DNA of 64,000 bases from positions 12,587,912 through 12,651,911 of the forward strand of contig NC_092705.1 in assembly GCF_964275005.1 (NCBI RefSeq), given 5' to 3'. Of the stretch, positions 12,404 through 25,290 are shown one piece after another. A program made the position numbers and the translations under genes. This stretch comes from Diadema setosum (lineage: Eukaryota; Echinodermata; Echinoidea; Diadematoida; Diadematidae). A model generated the notes under the pieces. That model was not told the DNA's origin and searched no databases. It worked only from the letters and a program-made list of their open reading frames with translations. How positions within the stretch are numbered: the first letter of the stretch is position 1; the number at the start of each line of letters is the position of its first letter.

Positions 12404-13868
12404 GGAGGGGGTGTTCATTAAAGTAATTACAATGCCTAGACTTCATCAGGGAAAAAAAAAGGTTTATTGGAGATCGGTTCGACACGTTCGAGAGCACAGA
12501 CTAATAATATTATAAAGTATCTACACACAGTAGCTAAAAAGACCAGATCGAGAAGCTTTTTCTCAGCACCGTCGACTCCGATGAAACAGCAAGGCGCCAT
12601 GCAGGGATGGCCTTCAGACCTTGTAGGCCTCCTGGTTATGAACTACACGATGAACTCAATAAATCATATTCCAAATGTGGCTTGCCAGAGGAGATCATGA
12701 GATTAAGCGAGGGAAAGAGAGAAAGTTGAAACAACATAAAACTATCCTTAAACATAGGATATTTGTGCATGTACCACAAACAATTCAGGCATTCATTTCC
12801 CACTGAGTGTTCCCTGACGTGTACTCCTACACGTATATCCGACGCCGATCGTAAATATCGTTTTCTATTCCGCTCTATCTGACAGCGGCCCGGATGTAAT
12901 TCCCAGAAGAATCTATCAGTCAGAAAAACAAATCGTTTCCATTATAGTCACCACGGTTGGCCTGATGTGTTTGTAGCTGTATGTTTGTAACACGGATTTC
13001 GCATCAGACAAGAAAAAAAAAAAAATCAATACATGAACTTTACTATATACTATACATTTTGAGCTCTATATTTGGGGCTCAGGCTAGGGAATCGTATAGA
13101 TCATTGTTTAAATCGAAGTTATCAATTTTCTCGGAATGGACTACATTTTTTGACAGTTGCATAACGCTGTCGTTGTACAACAACCTCTAATTAAAATGGT
13201 CGATTTGAAAAGGTACCTACAATCCAAATGTTTGTTAACATCTGTCGATGCCTTTTTGTCTGTTACTAAAGGCCTACATAACCAAATCACCTAAAAAACT
13301 CTTTATCTCGAGACATTCGAGACTCTTCCCATAAGAATCATTAAACTTTGCTGCAATAATGATAGTCCCCCATCATCAAATTGGCACCTTTGAATATCAC
13401 TTGATCTTATACTGGAGACAGATTAGCTAGGAAATTTTTAAATCCACTTTAAGAGTGCCAAAGATGCTTAAATCTTTAAAAATGTGTTGTCACTTTAAGA
13501 ATCAGTTGTAAATTGCAGACTTTTAGAAAATTCTGCTTCTGAAACGAACACTGTCATAGTGAACATCATAGCTCAAATGAAAAAAACAAAACAAATGTGG
13601 GCCGTATGAAACCCTGGCACGTACTAGGATCATAATTTGCACGCTCTCTGCAAGACCTTCCAACCAATTAACACCAACAGGAACCGTTAGGTTATTAGGC
13701 ATATCATTTAAACACGAAAGGACATCGAGCTGATCAATAATACCTCGCCTGCTCATTAAACCAAATTTTAGACATTACCATGATTACGTTTCTGGGTACG
13801 GGCCCAGGGATACGGGGCAGCTAGCTGAGCAGGCGAAATCGAATCAGCGATTTTTAGGAATGGTTATA

Positions 13869-13897
13869 CCATGGAGCTACCATTGGTAGCTCCATGG
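13869..13897. repeat. Short perfect hairpin CCATGGAGCTACCA
   Basis: Arms 13869-13882 and 13884-13897 are exact 14-bp reverse complements around one base, with TATA outside on both sides. It shares CCATGGAGCTAC with the hairpin at 20780. Confidence 0.85.
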
Positions 13898-14108
13898 TTA
13901 TACGTGCGACATAGGATTAATCACATGAGAGCCATTATATTAATGGGTTTCTCGTGGTGTCAGACCCGTAGCCTACTAGAATGGGGGTATGGAGCGAAGG
14001 GAGAGAGGAGGGAGAGATGAGGGGGATATGAAGGGGATGAGAGCGGGAGGAAGGATGGGAGAGGGAGAAAGGGAGGTAAGAAATTGAGACAGCAGTAGGG
14101 GTGGAGAG

Positions 14109-14472
14109 TTAAAGGTGATGGCTAGTAACTGATCAGTGGGAATCAGTGGGAATGGTGGGGGATGATTGTTCCAATCCTTATGTGGGATTCATTTAAGAGT
14201 ATATTATATATCTATTGTTGTATGAACATTATTTGCTTCAGAATGGTCTCATATTCAAGTAATGTGCAGTTTAATATTTCCAGGTTAGCATGCCTGTACA
14301 GTGACGGGGCATTAAACTGCACATTACTTGAATATGAGACCATTCTGAAGCAATTAATTTTCACACAATAGATATATAATGTACTCTTAAATGAATCCCA
14401 CAAGAATTTTAACAATCATCCCCCAGCATTCCCACTGATTCCCACTGATCAGTTACTAGCCATCCCCTTTAA
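14109..14472. mobile_element. 364-bp TTAA foldback MITE (family 2)
   Basis: Both ends are TTAA (14109-14112, 14469-14472). The arms, each about 160 bp, are near-perfect inverted repeats with small gaps, around a loop of about 35 bp near 14277-14311. The end motif is TTAAAGGTGATGGCTAG; the other end reads the same with one insertion or change. Overlapping open frames on both strands are mirror images caused by the fold. There is no transposase. Confidence 0.9.
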
Positions 14473-14490
14473 GAGAAGGGCAAAATTGAA

Positions 14491-14630
14491 CGTTTTTACA
14501 TTTCCCGGCGAGACGTTTTAATATTTCCCGTTCATGCAATTTTCGAGATTTTATACATTTCCCGGCGTTTTTACAAATCCCGGCGGGACGTTTTTACAAA
14601 TCCCAGCGAGACGCTTTTACAAATCTTGGC
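14491..14630. repeat. Degenerate tandem repeat, unit about 22 bp
   Basis: Repeats of CCCGGCGAGACGTTTTTACA with changes: copies start near 14503, 14570, 14579 and 14602, with weaker ones between. The unit is GC-rich at one end and T-rich at the other. It begins about 20 bp after the foldback at 14109-14472. Confidence 0.75.
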
Positions 14631-14783
14631 TCCACAGGGGAAGGAGGGGATATGGAGGAAGAAAGGGTAGGGGAAAACGCTGAGGAGGAAGAGAAAGAAG
14701 AGACGTTGGTGGGGGTAGGACGCAGAGGATCAACAGAGTAACGTTCCCTGCTACTATATCACCCTATTTCATGTATACAAAAC

Positions 14784-15153
14784 TTATAAAGGGATGATAT
14801 ATTTTAGTTGACACGGGGATTTAGATTTTAACTTTTTGCGAGATAGTTAGAAACCACTTACGAATCATTGAAGAACATGAGGAGGAATTTAAAGTCTATT
14901 TGACGAAAATCGCTTTTGACATGGCTGAGACATTAAAAAAAAAACAAAAAAACAAAAACAAAGTGGTCCTAATAAAAGATGGGTCCCACCCTTTAAAGCC
15001 CTTTGTTTTTGGATATCTCAGCCATTTTAAAACCAATTTTCATCAAATGAACTTTGAATTCCTGTTAGAATTGTATGTTCTTTAACATTTTCATAAGAGG
15101 TTTCTCATTATCTCACAAAAAGTTGGAAACCTGAAGTCCCATCTCAACCACAC
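14784..15153. mobile_element. TTAA-type foldback MITE, family 1
   Basis: Left end TATAAAGGGATGATATATTT, then TTTTGCGAGATAGTTAGAAACC. The right half contains TTTCATAAGAGGTTTCTC and GTCCCATCTCAACCAC, shared with the copies at 9343 and 17950. The last few bases of the right end are lost. The centre (about 14960-15000) has CTAATAAAAGATGGGTCCCACC. Confidence 0.78.
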
Positions 15154-17533
15154 AATAACATCAAGCCTGAGTAGAATTATGAATGAAGGCTTTTGAGGAT
15201 TGAAGGACAGCGGTACATTATTAAATAGGACCTAAACGTCATTACCCCAAGGTTAGTGATCATGATAGAACAATCATATCAGGTTGACAACTTGATATCA
15301 TTAGTGACTAACCACTATCCTCGGAAACATACCATCCCTACGGCTTGCTTCTTTTCACTCGAGGCTCCGATGAGCCGTTGCTTTTCTTTTATCGCGTTTA
15401 TGATATCATTTGATTTGAATTCCTCGTAAACGTGTAATTCCTTGTAATCATAAAGGGTCGGAATACAAAGGGGAAAAGGGGGGTCGCCCTGCGCTATGGA
15501 ATAAACAAACAAACGAATAAACACACATGACACACGATCGCATTAACCCTGAAATCGCGATCCATTTTATACTCTTACGACCATTACTTTCTGAATTCAG
15601 ACGGGAAATGCCCGTTTTTGAGGGAGAGGAAAAAAAAAAAAAACGTGCATCGACTCTTTTATCCTTTAAAACAAGCATCTACCAGGAGATCCCATGCGAC
15701 GTCACAACAAGGTCGCTCATAGACCGAGAGAGGGTAGGAGATGATAATGCTTCAAAACAGTCGCAATATGTGCTGGTTGTTGCAGTGACGCAAACAGCCA
15801 AAAATAAGCATGGTGTCATATGGGAGACAGCTTCCATAATGATAACGAAATTAATGTTCAGTGCGTGAACACCTGGAATCTCATTCGTCATCTGCTTCAC
15901 ATTTCGGTCGTATGTTATATTTTAACGCAGTTCTTTGCCATTTTGTAAATGGCGCTTTAATGGAGAATTCGGCATTCAGGAAAGTCGGGTTGAGAAAACA
16001 ATTAGTGTCAAGTAAAGACAGAATTTCAATTACAAGGTTTAAATGAAACTGACGAAAATTATCGAGAAAGACATGAACATGTAGCAGCATGAGTACAGGC
16101 TATCTAGCATGACGCTCGGTTTCATCTGTATATCATTACTTGTACTGTACCGAGCGTTTTTGTTATATTACCATTTCACTCTGGCATTAGCCTATATTTG
16201 CCATTATCAATAATTTTGTTTGGTTGTTATAGCTATAAACCAATGTGTAAATGCGTGTATGTCTGTATGTGTGTCAACGTGTGCATGTGTGTGTGTGTGT
16301 GTGTATGTATGTGTGTGTACAAATAAAATCAAGGACTAATTGAAAGAAAAAGTATGAATGCGAAAGTTTTATGGCGGATATAGCAAGGATGTTCTGTTCT
16401 TACAAGTCCTTCCACACCGAGGCAATACATTCATTAAAATACACAAATAAAACCATCGCATTTTCTCCCCTGTCCTCGCATGAAGAAAATGACAGCGAAT
16501 GAGATGAGTAAAGATCGAAAGTTGTGTAACCCTCCACAAGCCTTTCCTTTTTACTGTACATACAACTATCTTCCACTGTTACTTTCACTGCTTTCAACAC
16601 TGTCACCTACTATAGTGACACGTCGCTCACCCATCCAAGTTTATCTTTATGGACAAGTTGTTATCGGGACAATGTCTTCAAAGTTCAAGGTTCAAGCCAA
16701 CGTGAAATGAACTGCAATGACGCACACACAATTACAGCAATGTGATTGACTTGTTTCAAAACAAACGACAGTCCAAGACGTAAACAGACAGGGAAACCGT
16801 TGCCGAAAATTAGGGCTAAAGGCGACGAACGCTGAAGTGAAAATTCCACTCCATTATCATGAACTTGATGTATCGCTGAACAGACTACAGTGAAACAAAC
16901 GAGACACTGACAGTTTCATAGACATTGAACAACGCAGAAGAAAGTTGTCAAATACAAGTTTCACGCGCAGGGTTCGACACTAAATTGTTTAAAACAGTGT
17001 GTTCACGTTCTTCTTCTCACTTCTGACGAACCAGACTGACTGAGATTTGTCTGTATTCAGTTACGTTGACGCAGAAGCTTTTATCTCCTTGTCAAAAAGG
17101 GTTTGACATAACTTTCCCCGACGCAATGGTACAACTCACAAAGGACATGCAGACGATTTTGCAAAGTAACTAAATTGGGAGAGAGAGAGAGAGAAAGGTG
17201 AGTTTATCCGCATATGAATTGGATTCTTTGAGCTATTGCAAGGGAAAGTCCCTGGAGATCTTAGAGGTAAATAGAGAATTAGAACAAGAATAGAATTTTG
17301 CTGACGTGCACTAGGTACTCGGGGTAGTGAAAAACCTGTTGAGAAACATCCGATATCTTTTTTTTTTTAAGAAGAGGTACATACACCAACAGAACAACCT
17401 GAATCGATCTGCCTAAAAAGGAGAATGTTAACACTTTAGGAGGATAAACGTAATGATGGCAAATAGTTTTCTAATAATGATGATCATCATACTGATGATG
17501 ATGATGATAATAATAATAATAATAATAATATTG

Positions 17534-17591
<58 letters not shown>

Positions 17592-17949
17592 CAACATCAT
17601 TATCATTATTACAATATTGATACTATCATTATGATGATAACAAGAAGAAGAGGAAGAAGAAAAAGAGAAGGAATGAAATAAAAAGACATGAGTGAAATGC
17701 CACAAAGACCACTATCCGTTTGAAGACATTTGCCAAGAATATATGAACAAAACACGTCTTGGCAAATTATGCAGTTGTAATCAGTATCGATCAACTGTTT
17801 CAGTGAGCCCCAACCAGAATCCTTTCCTGTGTGTGCCCTGTATCAGTGAATGACGTCATTGATTATTTCTACTCTAATGTCTGTAATCTAAAAGTCAGTC
17901 TTCTTAATTTACACACTCCGTATACAGAAAATAAAAAGTAGTCCTCGAG
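15154..17949. other. Noncoding stretch, no gene seen
   Basis: Short open frames without recognisable domains. Contains a GT tract (16280-16318), a GA tract (17180-17193) and the AAT/ATT tract at 17494-17591. Confidence 0.6.
17494..17591. repeat. Palindromic (AAT)n/(ATT)n microsatellite
   Basis: GAT units become AAT units and then switch to ATT units at about 17555, so the two halves are complementary and could form a long hairpin. Confidence 0.93.
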
Positions 17950-18356
17950 TTTAAAGGGATGGTGTAGTTTCGGTTGAGATGGGGCTACAGGTTTTCAACG
18001 TTTTTGATGATGATTTTGTGAGCTAACGAGAGACCTCTTATGAAATATGAAAGAGAATATATTTCTAAGAGGAATTCAAAGTTTATTTAATGACAATCAC
18101 TTTTAAAGATTAAATGGCTGAGATATCCAAAACAAAGCGATCCTTATAATAGGTGGGACCCACCTTTTATTACAATCTTTTTGTTTTACTTTGTTTTTGT
18201 TATGTCACCAATTTCAAAACAGCTTTTCATCATATGAACTTCGAATTCCTCTAGAATTGCATGCTCTCTAACATTTCATATAAGTGGTTTCTAAGTATCT
18301 CGCAAAAAGCCAAAGGCTGAATCATCACCTCAAAAAATACTGTACTCTCCCTTTGA
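17950..18356. mobile_element. TTAA foldback MITE, family 1, near-complete
   Basis: Left end TTTAAAGGGATGGTGTAGTT; right end GTACTCTCCCTTTGAG, the imperfect complement. The centre near 18150-18175 has GTGGGACCCACC within a longer palindrome. It shares arm sequence with 8576, 9343 and 14784. Arm-to-arm divergence suggests an old insertion. Confidence 0.82.
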
Positions 18357-19712
18357 GCGTCCTGTTCACGTCTTAATTTCAAGATTCTAAAGGCATTCAT
18401 TTTTTCCAACTTTCATGCAATGCCCATACCTCATCGATACCACAGAGACAACGAGGTACCTCTGGCGTCGACGGGCCTACTCCCGGGGAAATATATCTAT
18501 GAAAGAGTAATCCAGGCGCCAGACTTGATAATATTCCACCGCCCCTCATAACAGATTCCCATGCATGGTTGACTGCGAAAGGTATAAAATATGGATACAT
18601 CACGCCTTCTAACGTTCTGTATTACAAATGAATATATAGGTTCTCACACCGTGTCTAACTACATTGATTTATTTTTCATGCCTTCATTATTTTTTTTTAT
18701 CTGAATGTGATACTAGAAGACTGCTTTTTACGATTGGCTCTCCTCAAATCCCCATCAGTGCACTACATGAATCTGAGAGTATAGTAGCCCCCGCCAGACA
18801 AGTAATCAACATTAATGGTTAATTTAGAACCAAATATGGTAGCATTCAAGTGGAACTGTATAGGTCTAATTACAGTGATGGAGATAACCTCATGCCAGTA
18901 CTCAAAATACATACGTTACTGCCGAACATTCACACATCCTTGATTTGATTTTCAAGAGAAACTTCGCAACTCATTCAAGGTGACTATAAAGTATAATAGG
19001 AGGAATAAGGTCAAACAAACAGAAAAAAATAGTTTTATCGAATTCATCCCAGCAAAAGATAATAAAAAATATGGGAAAGTTGTAGGAGTGGATCTTTCCT
19101 TCGATTGTTACCTTTCTGTCTATAGAATACATTATTTCCATTTATTGAAATACACACCTACTGCCGAATTACATTAAGATGATTCTTCCATTCCCGTATT
19201 TGTAGTTTTTCTTTTGTCACCATAACTAGGGGCCTACATCCAGCTCTAAAGTTATGACTCTTTACAAATTTCGACATAGTCTGCGCTTTGAGGCATATTG
19301 CCTTGATTGTTAGTAGACTAGTAAAGGACGACAGAATCGACACTTCTTATTGGTCAAATATCTGTCGCTGGTAATACACTAGATGTCATGGATGTTACTT
19401 TTGTTTTATACTGTGAGACGGGATGGGGAAAGGTTGCCATTTCGGGAGGCGTTATGTGCCGTCAACCCCCTCATCATCAACAACAAACATGGTGAGCCCT
19501 TTGTGTCACATCTATACAAAACAATATTATTCAGGAGTCTAGAAAGTTGAAACAACTATACAATAATGCAACATTGGTGCTGTCCTGTCCCTCAGTGCCA
19601 AAGACTACCAATTCGATTTCCTTTCTGGACAACCCCTAAAAAGTAACAACCCATACATCCTCCTCACCACATCCACCAAAAGCAAAGCAAAACAAAAATA
19701 ATAATAATAATG

Positions 19713-19746
<34 letters not shown>

Positions 19747-20779
19747 CGACAACATACACTTCTTCAGGGTGGGGCACGGAGAGTCTTCTTTTGTCTAGAT
19801 ACTCCTTGTTCGACAGGACGCGGCGCAGAGAGGAATAGTAAGAAATACAGTAATCAAAGGAATTATCAAGACCACGCAAAGCAGAAGAAATCCTCGCCTT
19901 GCATATCTAGAGCTTCGGGAGGGCAATTAATCAATGGAGAGCACGAATGGATGCTCATAGAGCTTTAATGGATTCCCTGCCATGGAGGAACGTCTAATCA
20001 TTCACCTTCGTCTCATTTAACCCTCACAACACCAGTGACTCAAAACGTCATTGCTATTGTACACAGTATTTCTGTCTTTAGGCGGTGATAAGGTTAAACA
20101 CAGGATACTTGTACCTGATAGCTCTTTCTTCTGCAGTGATTATTACTACATAATACTATCTTTTCTATAATAGGCCTACACGTTTGGGCGGCTACTGTAC
20201 GTCTTCATAGGTATAGCAATTAATCATACTATACAATCAGATAGGTGAGTCCGTAATACAATCTACATATTTTTAGGTGTTGAAAATAATATTTTCCAGT
20301 TACACAAAGAAAACAAACATGTTTCCTGCATATTATATGGAGTTTATGTTACAAATACTCGTATGATATATTCGATTTCGAGGTTTCTTTGGTCTGCAAG
20401 CAAGAGACGACGAAACTGAAAGGCTACATGCGTTATCTCTCATTAGCCTCATGACTGTCTTGTATTAACCTATGGGATATTTCCTCTACAGAAACCAAGT
20501 TTTCTTGTTGATGAAGTCACAGTGGGTGCTCTCTCCTGTTTTTAGCCAGCCTTTGTCTGTTGGCACGTGACAAATATAAACGCAGCACTAACGTTCTCGA
20601 AATAGAGAGGCGAAACCGCGAAGTGCTATTAAATCATAAAAGTCGATCGGCACATTAATTTGCTTTAATTAGTAACTCCTAATCACGTTCACATAGTATA
20701 GTCACAACTTACTCAGGAGGCAGAAGAGTTCATCAGGGTTGCTAAGGTGGCATGATTCCAGCCTCTGATGAACAGTCTC

Positions 20780-20808
20780 ACCATGGAGCTACTAAACAAC
20801 TCCATGGT
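20780..20808. repeat. Short hairpin ACCATGGAG
   Basis: ACCATGGAG (20780-20788) pairs with CTCCATGGT (20800-20808) around an 11-base loop. It carries the same core as the hairpin at 13869-13897. Confidence 0.75.
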
Positions 20809-21237
20809 ATCCCATCGAAGATGCAAACTTTACTATCTATCTTTCTGTACGAAGCTGAGACATCTCACAAGGCACTGACGCGTTGCCCAGCTCTCGGCAA
20901 TCAACAAGCGTGGCTTACTGACCCTTGAGCGGCTCAGATGACTCCTCACGTCATAAACTGCAAGATCTTAGGTAGTGCAATCCGAGATACAAGCATCTGC
21001 ACCGTCTCCATGGCAACACGCGCCTCCTCCATCGACGAACCTTCCCGCCTATTTTCAGGCGCTGACAAAAACGCACGAGGAAACTAAACTCTGGGAAAAA
21101 CATATCTTCTCTCCCAACGTTCAAACGGGAACCATCACAACCAAAAAAGTGATAATAACAATGATTGAAAGAGCGAGATGGGGCGAAGTATAATGAGGAA
21201 AGCCAATCCTACCCGTCCCCAGGGGAGTTAAGGGTAC

Positions 21238-21256
21238 ATGGTGATGGTGATGATGG

Positions 21257-21323
<67 letters not shown>

Positions 21324-21334
21324 GGTGATGATGG
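21238..21334. repeat. (GAT)n(GGT)n microsatellite
   Basis: Nearly 100 bp of GAT units ending in GGT units. The poly-His and poly-Asp frames here are artefacts. Confidence 0.96.
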
Positions 21335-21484
21335 GATGGCACCTAGCTGATTAATCCATAATGACAATACACTAGACCGTGATGGATTGGAATACTCTCA
21401 TGGGAGATCGGATATGGTGTAAAACACTTCGAAGCCAGAAGTCTTACTGTCGTCCAATATTCATTGCACCAGAAAGAAAAAGTA

Positions 21485-21549
<65 letters not shown>
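21485..21549. repeat. (AGT)n microsatellite
   Basis: Pure AGT trinucleotide tract of about 65 bp, only 150 bp from the GAT tract at 21238-21334. Confidence 0.96.
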
Positions 21550-21996
21550 AAAACAGATCAGCCCTTTGGTATTATTGTAATAACATTATGCTAATCACCA
21601 GGATGAAAGATTTAAAAAGAGCCTATAGCGCTCATTATAAGTGACCAAAACTTCAGCAAATCATATCTTATCATCTCAAATTGGAAACAAGATCAAAATC
21701 CTCAGAATCGGAAGGACCGGGAGGAGAAGGGTTAAAGATCTTGCTAATAGTAAGGGTAGTAGTGATGTAAAGATATAAGCCTCTGCCTTTATGAAGAAGA
21801 CAAATCAAACAAACGGAGGGTTGTAGGTTTTACTACAATTGGACAGGACATAAGAATGTGAATTTCACGGTTGCACATGTTTCCGCCAAGCAACGAAATC
21901 GATCGAGTCCAAAATATCATCGCTGGATCATAAGAGGATTTGCTAAAAGCACTAAAATGCTTCCTTTGTGGCTACGTCAAATACAGCCAATCAAAA

Positions 21997-22031
<35 letters not shown>

Positions 22032-22261
22032 AATCATTTGAAAACAGCGATGATTGGGTCTCAAAGAAGCATCTTTAGTGAAGGTTTGTGTGCAGATCAG
22101 TATGAGACTGCAAGGGCAATAGCATCACCATCTCAAAATATTTGATATTAATAAGAAGTTGCAACTCATATCACTGCTTTTTTTTTTAAAAAAATCATGT
22201 ACAACAGAGATTTCATACGTCTGTCATTTCACGTATTGCTCGATTTTTTTTTAAATAATTT

Positions 22262-22520
22262 TTTAATATTGTATATTTGCTCAGGGGATCAGCCTCGAAA
22301 GGCCAATGGCCTACTGCTGATCTCCTCCACCATTTATTTTAATTGTTATGTCAATCTGGAACACACACTTTTTAACTTTTAACTGTGATTATGTATTTAT
22401 CCAAAACAATATTTGGTTTCTATATGTATGTGTTAGAACTGATTGATTGTATATTTATATGTTTTTACCTGAACTGTGGAAATAAACTAAAACTGAAAGT
22501 GAAACTGAATTTGATGAAAC
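22262..22520 (+). mobile_element. Probable LINE 3' tail
   Basis: A stretch with GGGGATCAGCCTCGAAAGGC and a complementary segment TGGCCTACTGCTGATCTCC forms a stem-loop. It is followed by AT-rich sequence and a tail of degenerate AAACTGAAA units (22480-22515). Stem-loop plus short repeated 3' tail is typical of non-LTR retrotransposon ends. No reverse-transcriptase frame remains. Confidence 0.45.
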
Positions 22521-24986
22521 TTTATCACTCCAATCGTTTGAATTTGGCGTCATTCATGTATACGTATAGGCTACGTGTATATTACAGCCAATTTCTACTG
22601 AGCGTACGATTGCACATTGATGTCAAGTTGAACGTGAATGTCAAGTCATGGGCAGTTTATACAGTGAGTCATCGAGCTACGTTTAGTTAAATAACAGTCC
22701 CACCCCATCTGCATGTATGTCTATCTGTCTATCTATCCAAACTATCTTTCTCTCTCTCTTTTTTTCCTTCCGTTCCTTCTCTTCCTGTAATATTCTCCCA
22801 AGGGTTTGCCATTGACTGCTACCACCGTTCATGATAATGAGGGTGGCGTGAATGAGATTTTGAGCGCGGAAAGACGGAAGACAAAACAGAGACATACGAT
22901 GATTCAGGAACAGTCATAGGACTGACTTGTACAGATACAGAAAGTGAGAGTGCCCTGAAAGCCCTCCACCCCCTCCCCGGGGGTGGGGGTTGGTTACGGC
23001 TCCAAGAGGTCATAGCTGTCACCTGCCCTCCGCTAAACTCTCCTATACTATGTATGTTAAAGAAACCATCTTAATTGACAGCCTTTTTTTGACGACTTAC
23101 GGATAGAAATGCGATTAATGCGTCCCTTTGAGGGGAAGTTCCACAGAGGAAACTGAACATCTCCTCGAGAATACATCGGAAATTCGGGGATCCGTTTCAT
23201 CAAAGTCTTCTGATAGACTTTATTTTTCGCTCATAAGACACACTTATAAATGTGAGACTTCACAAAATGGAGTTTTACTTCTCTGTGAAAGTCTCTCAAA
23301 GGTACCACTTTATGAGTGACTTTCACAGATCTCATTCTGAGATTTATGTAAAGACTTTTATGTGATGACTTCATGAAACAGACCCCTGACGTTTTCCGAT
23401 GTATTCTCATGGTGTTGTTCGGCTTCAGGTCTAAAACTGTCACTGCGCACGCGCGCTTGTGTTATGAGGAAAACTAATCTCCAATTATGAAGTATCTTAT
23501 AATCATATAGATCAGTGGTGATGAGTGGGGATGGGTGTTTTCCTTTGAACCCCCCTCAATGCACACGCAGGAAAAACTGCAAGGAGAAAGCGATTTAACC
23601 TCTTCGAACTAATTTGTAAAGGCATACACATGTGGACACTATATAAGGAGTCAGATCTGAAACACAATTTACCCACTCCTCTTCATAGAATAGCAAACGT
23701 TGTTCTTAGGGCCATCAATTTCTGTTGGACACTGAACTGGAAGGGAAACGGCTTAGACGTATTAACTATGGAAAAAAAAAAAACTTTCTTGGTATTGAAG
23801 TTGTTGCCCTGGTCCAAGCAACTGTCCAAACTTTGAAGAAGGAAAACTTTAGACACGATGTCAAAACACTCATTAGGCCCTATCCACATAGGAAGAAAAA
23901 TTATAGCAAAGTCTACCCACTTTCTTGCCCTCTTTTAATTCACTGCAAGTTACGCTTAACTTTGTTTCTTTTCTTTTTTTTTCATATTAAAAAATAGCAA
24001 CTCAATATAAAGCACTGGTGTTCAGCCGACAAAATTTGCCTTATACGTTGTACCACCAAACGGCACATCTCCGCGTTGCTATAGCAACGAGTTGCTCACC
24101 AATCCAAAGGAAACGTCGATTGTCATTGATTGTCCCGTATCAGTTAAGGACCCTCTTGAGACTTCTCCAGTTGCACTCAATCACACTCAATCTTCCCTCC
24201 ACCCCACTTTTCTTTTTCTTTTTCTTTTTTTTTTCAACGCGACAAGTATTTAATACCCCCTGATGTGAATACAGTAAACTTACGCCCTCTATAGAGAGTG
24301 CAGCTAAGTACCTACTGCTGAGGGGGGGGGGGGGGGGGAGGTGTCCGCTTGTCAACACCATCATAAAAATGAGACGATCAGAACACAATGACTCAAAGGA
24401 AATAACATTATGGTCGCAAGGGGTGATAATTTTTATATATGCTCTTTAAGACAAGACATCTTTACACGAAGCAGTGTGAGCGATACGTCAGTGGTGGATC
24501 GCGAGTAAACATTTTGCCGAGGACCCGAGAGAAAAGTTGACGTTGACTTTGAGGGAGGAGAACTGATTTGTGCCGTATCGAAGAAAAGGGGCAGACATTG
24601 TACCTTTTTGTTGCGTCATCTCCTCCCGTTTGTTTTGCGACAGAGAGTAAGTTCGATGGAATTGTGACGAACGGGTGGAGAACGGCGCTGTTTCATGAGA
24701 ACAAGCGGAACTTTGAAATTCCACAACTGTTAAGTGTCTCTTCCACATTTCTGTTTGTTCTTCTTTATGCTGCACCTATCAAAGTTCGATTTCAACAAAG
24801 AGAGAGAGCAATTTTATTCTTTTCACTGCGGCGTGACGTTTGCAGTTCAATCTACGAAGAAGTATGAACACGTGCCATATGCGAATTATGCAATTCAAAT
24901 AAGATGATTTAGATGATGTGATAATAATCTTTATCTCACGAATCTTCCATTGATTTGTAACCCCACCGCCAACCCCCCCAGGTCTT
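22521..24986. other. Noncoding stretch, no gene seen
   Basis: Apart from the foldback at 23167-23408 it contains T and G homopolymers (about 24220-24235, 24320-24338) and short frames with no recognisable domain. Confidence 0.55.
23167..23408. mobile_element. Foldback repeat, about 240 bp
   Basis: GAGAATACATCGGAAA at 23167 is matched by TTTTCCGATGTATTCTC at 23392-23408. Inside, CCGTTTCATCAAAGTC (left) and GACTTCATGAAACAGA (right) continue the pairing. The central part has CTGTGAAAGTC facing GACTTTCACAG. No TTAA ends were seen, so it belongs to a different class from the TTAA elements. Confidence 0.7.
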
Positions 24987-24997
24987 TACTACTACTA

Positions 24998-25044
<47 letters not shown>

Positions 25045-25155
25045 ACTACTACTACTTCTACTACTACTGCTACTACTGCTGCTGCTGCTGCTGCTACTAC
25101 TACTACTTCTACTACTACTGCTACTACTGCTGCTGCTGCTGCTACTACACTACTT

Positions 25156-25226
<71 letters not shown>

Positions 25227-25290
25227 GCTACTACTACTACTTCTATACTACTACTACCACCACTACTACTACTAGCCTACTACTGCCACT
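24987..25290. repeat. 300-bp CTA/CTG trinucleotide tract
   Basis: Alternating blocks of ACT/CTA and GCT/CTG triplets with a higher-order duplication: the stretch near 25010-25070 is repeated near 25075-25140. It reads as poly-Leu or poly-Tyr in the longest frame, which is an artefact. Confidence 0.95.

Larger units (their letters stand above)
9740..13865. other. Noncoding stretch with microsatellites, no gene seen
   Basis: Open frames are short and mostly low complexity. It contains the ATGA, TTA and GT tracts listed separately, C runs at about 10437-10450 and 11742-11752, and G runs at about 10886-10900. No splice-linked coding blocks were recognised. Confidence 0.6.
18357..22261. other. 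Noncoding stretch, no gene seen
   Basis: No coding block supported. It holds AAT (about 19697-19745), GAT, AGT and ACAG (about 21998-22030) microsatellites and the hairpin at 20780-20808. Confidence 0.6.
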
